Origin: Hemicordylus capensis
Taxonomy: Eukaryota > Chordata > Lepidosauria > Squamata > Cordylidae
Reading direction: 5' to 3'
NCBI RefSeq assembly: GCF_027244095.1
Contig: NC_069669.1
Location: 10,256,501-10,320,500 of the forward strand
Length of the DNA stretch: 64,000 nt
A program made the position numbers and the translations under genes. Each line of letters opens with the position of its first letter. Within the stretch, counting starts at the first letter, position 1. Below the pieces are notes generated by a model, which worked only from the letters and a program-made list of their open reading frames with translations, was not told the origin of the DNA and made no database searches. Of this stretch, positions 63,815 to 64,000 are shown piece by piece.

Positions 63815-64000
63815 GGAACATATGAAGCTGCCACCTACTGAGTCAGACCCCTAGACCTTCTAGCTCAGGCTTGTCTACCCAGACGGGCAGCAGCTTCTCC
63901 AAGTTTGCCGGCAGCAGTCTCTCTCAGACCTATCTTGGAGATGCTGCCAGGCAGGGAACTTGGGACCTTCTACCTGCAGTTGATCTTCCCAGAGCGGCCC
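63815..64000 (-). mobile_element. Composite SINE running off the window end
   Basis: aggaacatatgaagctgcca through gatcttcccagagcggccc. The 5S head would lie beyond 64000. Confidence 0.85.

Overview
The window looks like nuclear DNA of a squamate reptile (lizard-type). It is full of Sauria-type SINEs (tRNA-like head, Bov-B-like end), CR1-like LINEs, CORE-SINE/MIR relatives, hAT-type miniature elements and long dinucleotide arrays. The real genes are split by introns, and all three lie on the minus strand. Most open frames are chance frames in repeats or GC-rich DNA.

Layout, in the direction of minus-strand transcription. (1) A septin of the SEPT3/9/12 subgroup: five exons between 59149 and 55800 encode the last 170 residues to the stop, with a probable 3' UTR running to about 54.7 kb. 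Its upstream exons lie beyond the window or were not found. (2) MYADM-like: one uninterrupted coding exon, 51163 to 50294, 289 residues. (3) A PITPNC1-like phosphatidylinositol transfer protein: start exon at 30678-30631 in a CpG-rich promoter, exon 2 at 13637-13489 and exon 3 at 2386-2298. All splice phases agree, and the gene runs off the left edge. GC-rich, island-like DNA also lies at 27.56-28.25 kb and at 34.1-35.9 kb; the second has no gene I can assign.

Most of the rest is repeats. The dominant family is a composite SINE: a 5S rRNA-derived head joined to a tRNA-Ala-derived unit, with a tail that resembles the 3' end of the CR1-like LINE in the same window. Over 40 copies or fragments can be read. 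Other families are Sauria SINEs, short fold-back hAT-like elements that carry a ZNF143-like motif, AATTCGAA-rich hAT-like elements (one with a perfect 8-bp target duplication), LINE 3' ends and several nested insertions.

The gene neighbourhood is the main biological interest. As I recall the human map, MYADM sits beside PRKCG and CACNG6/7/8 on 19q13.42, while PITPNC1 sits beside PRKCA and CACNG1/4/5 on 17q24; these two blocks are ohnologous. A PITPNC1-like gene and a SEPT3-group septin next to MYADM suggest the reptile version of the 19q block, keeping duplicates that mammals lost. That is inference and needs phylogeny and flanking synteny. I see no CRISPR array, operon, complete rRNA gene or functional tRNA gene.
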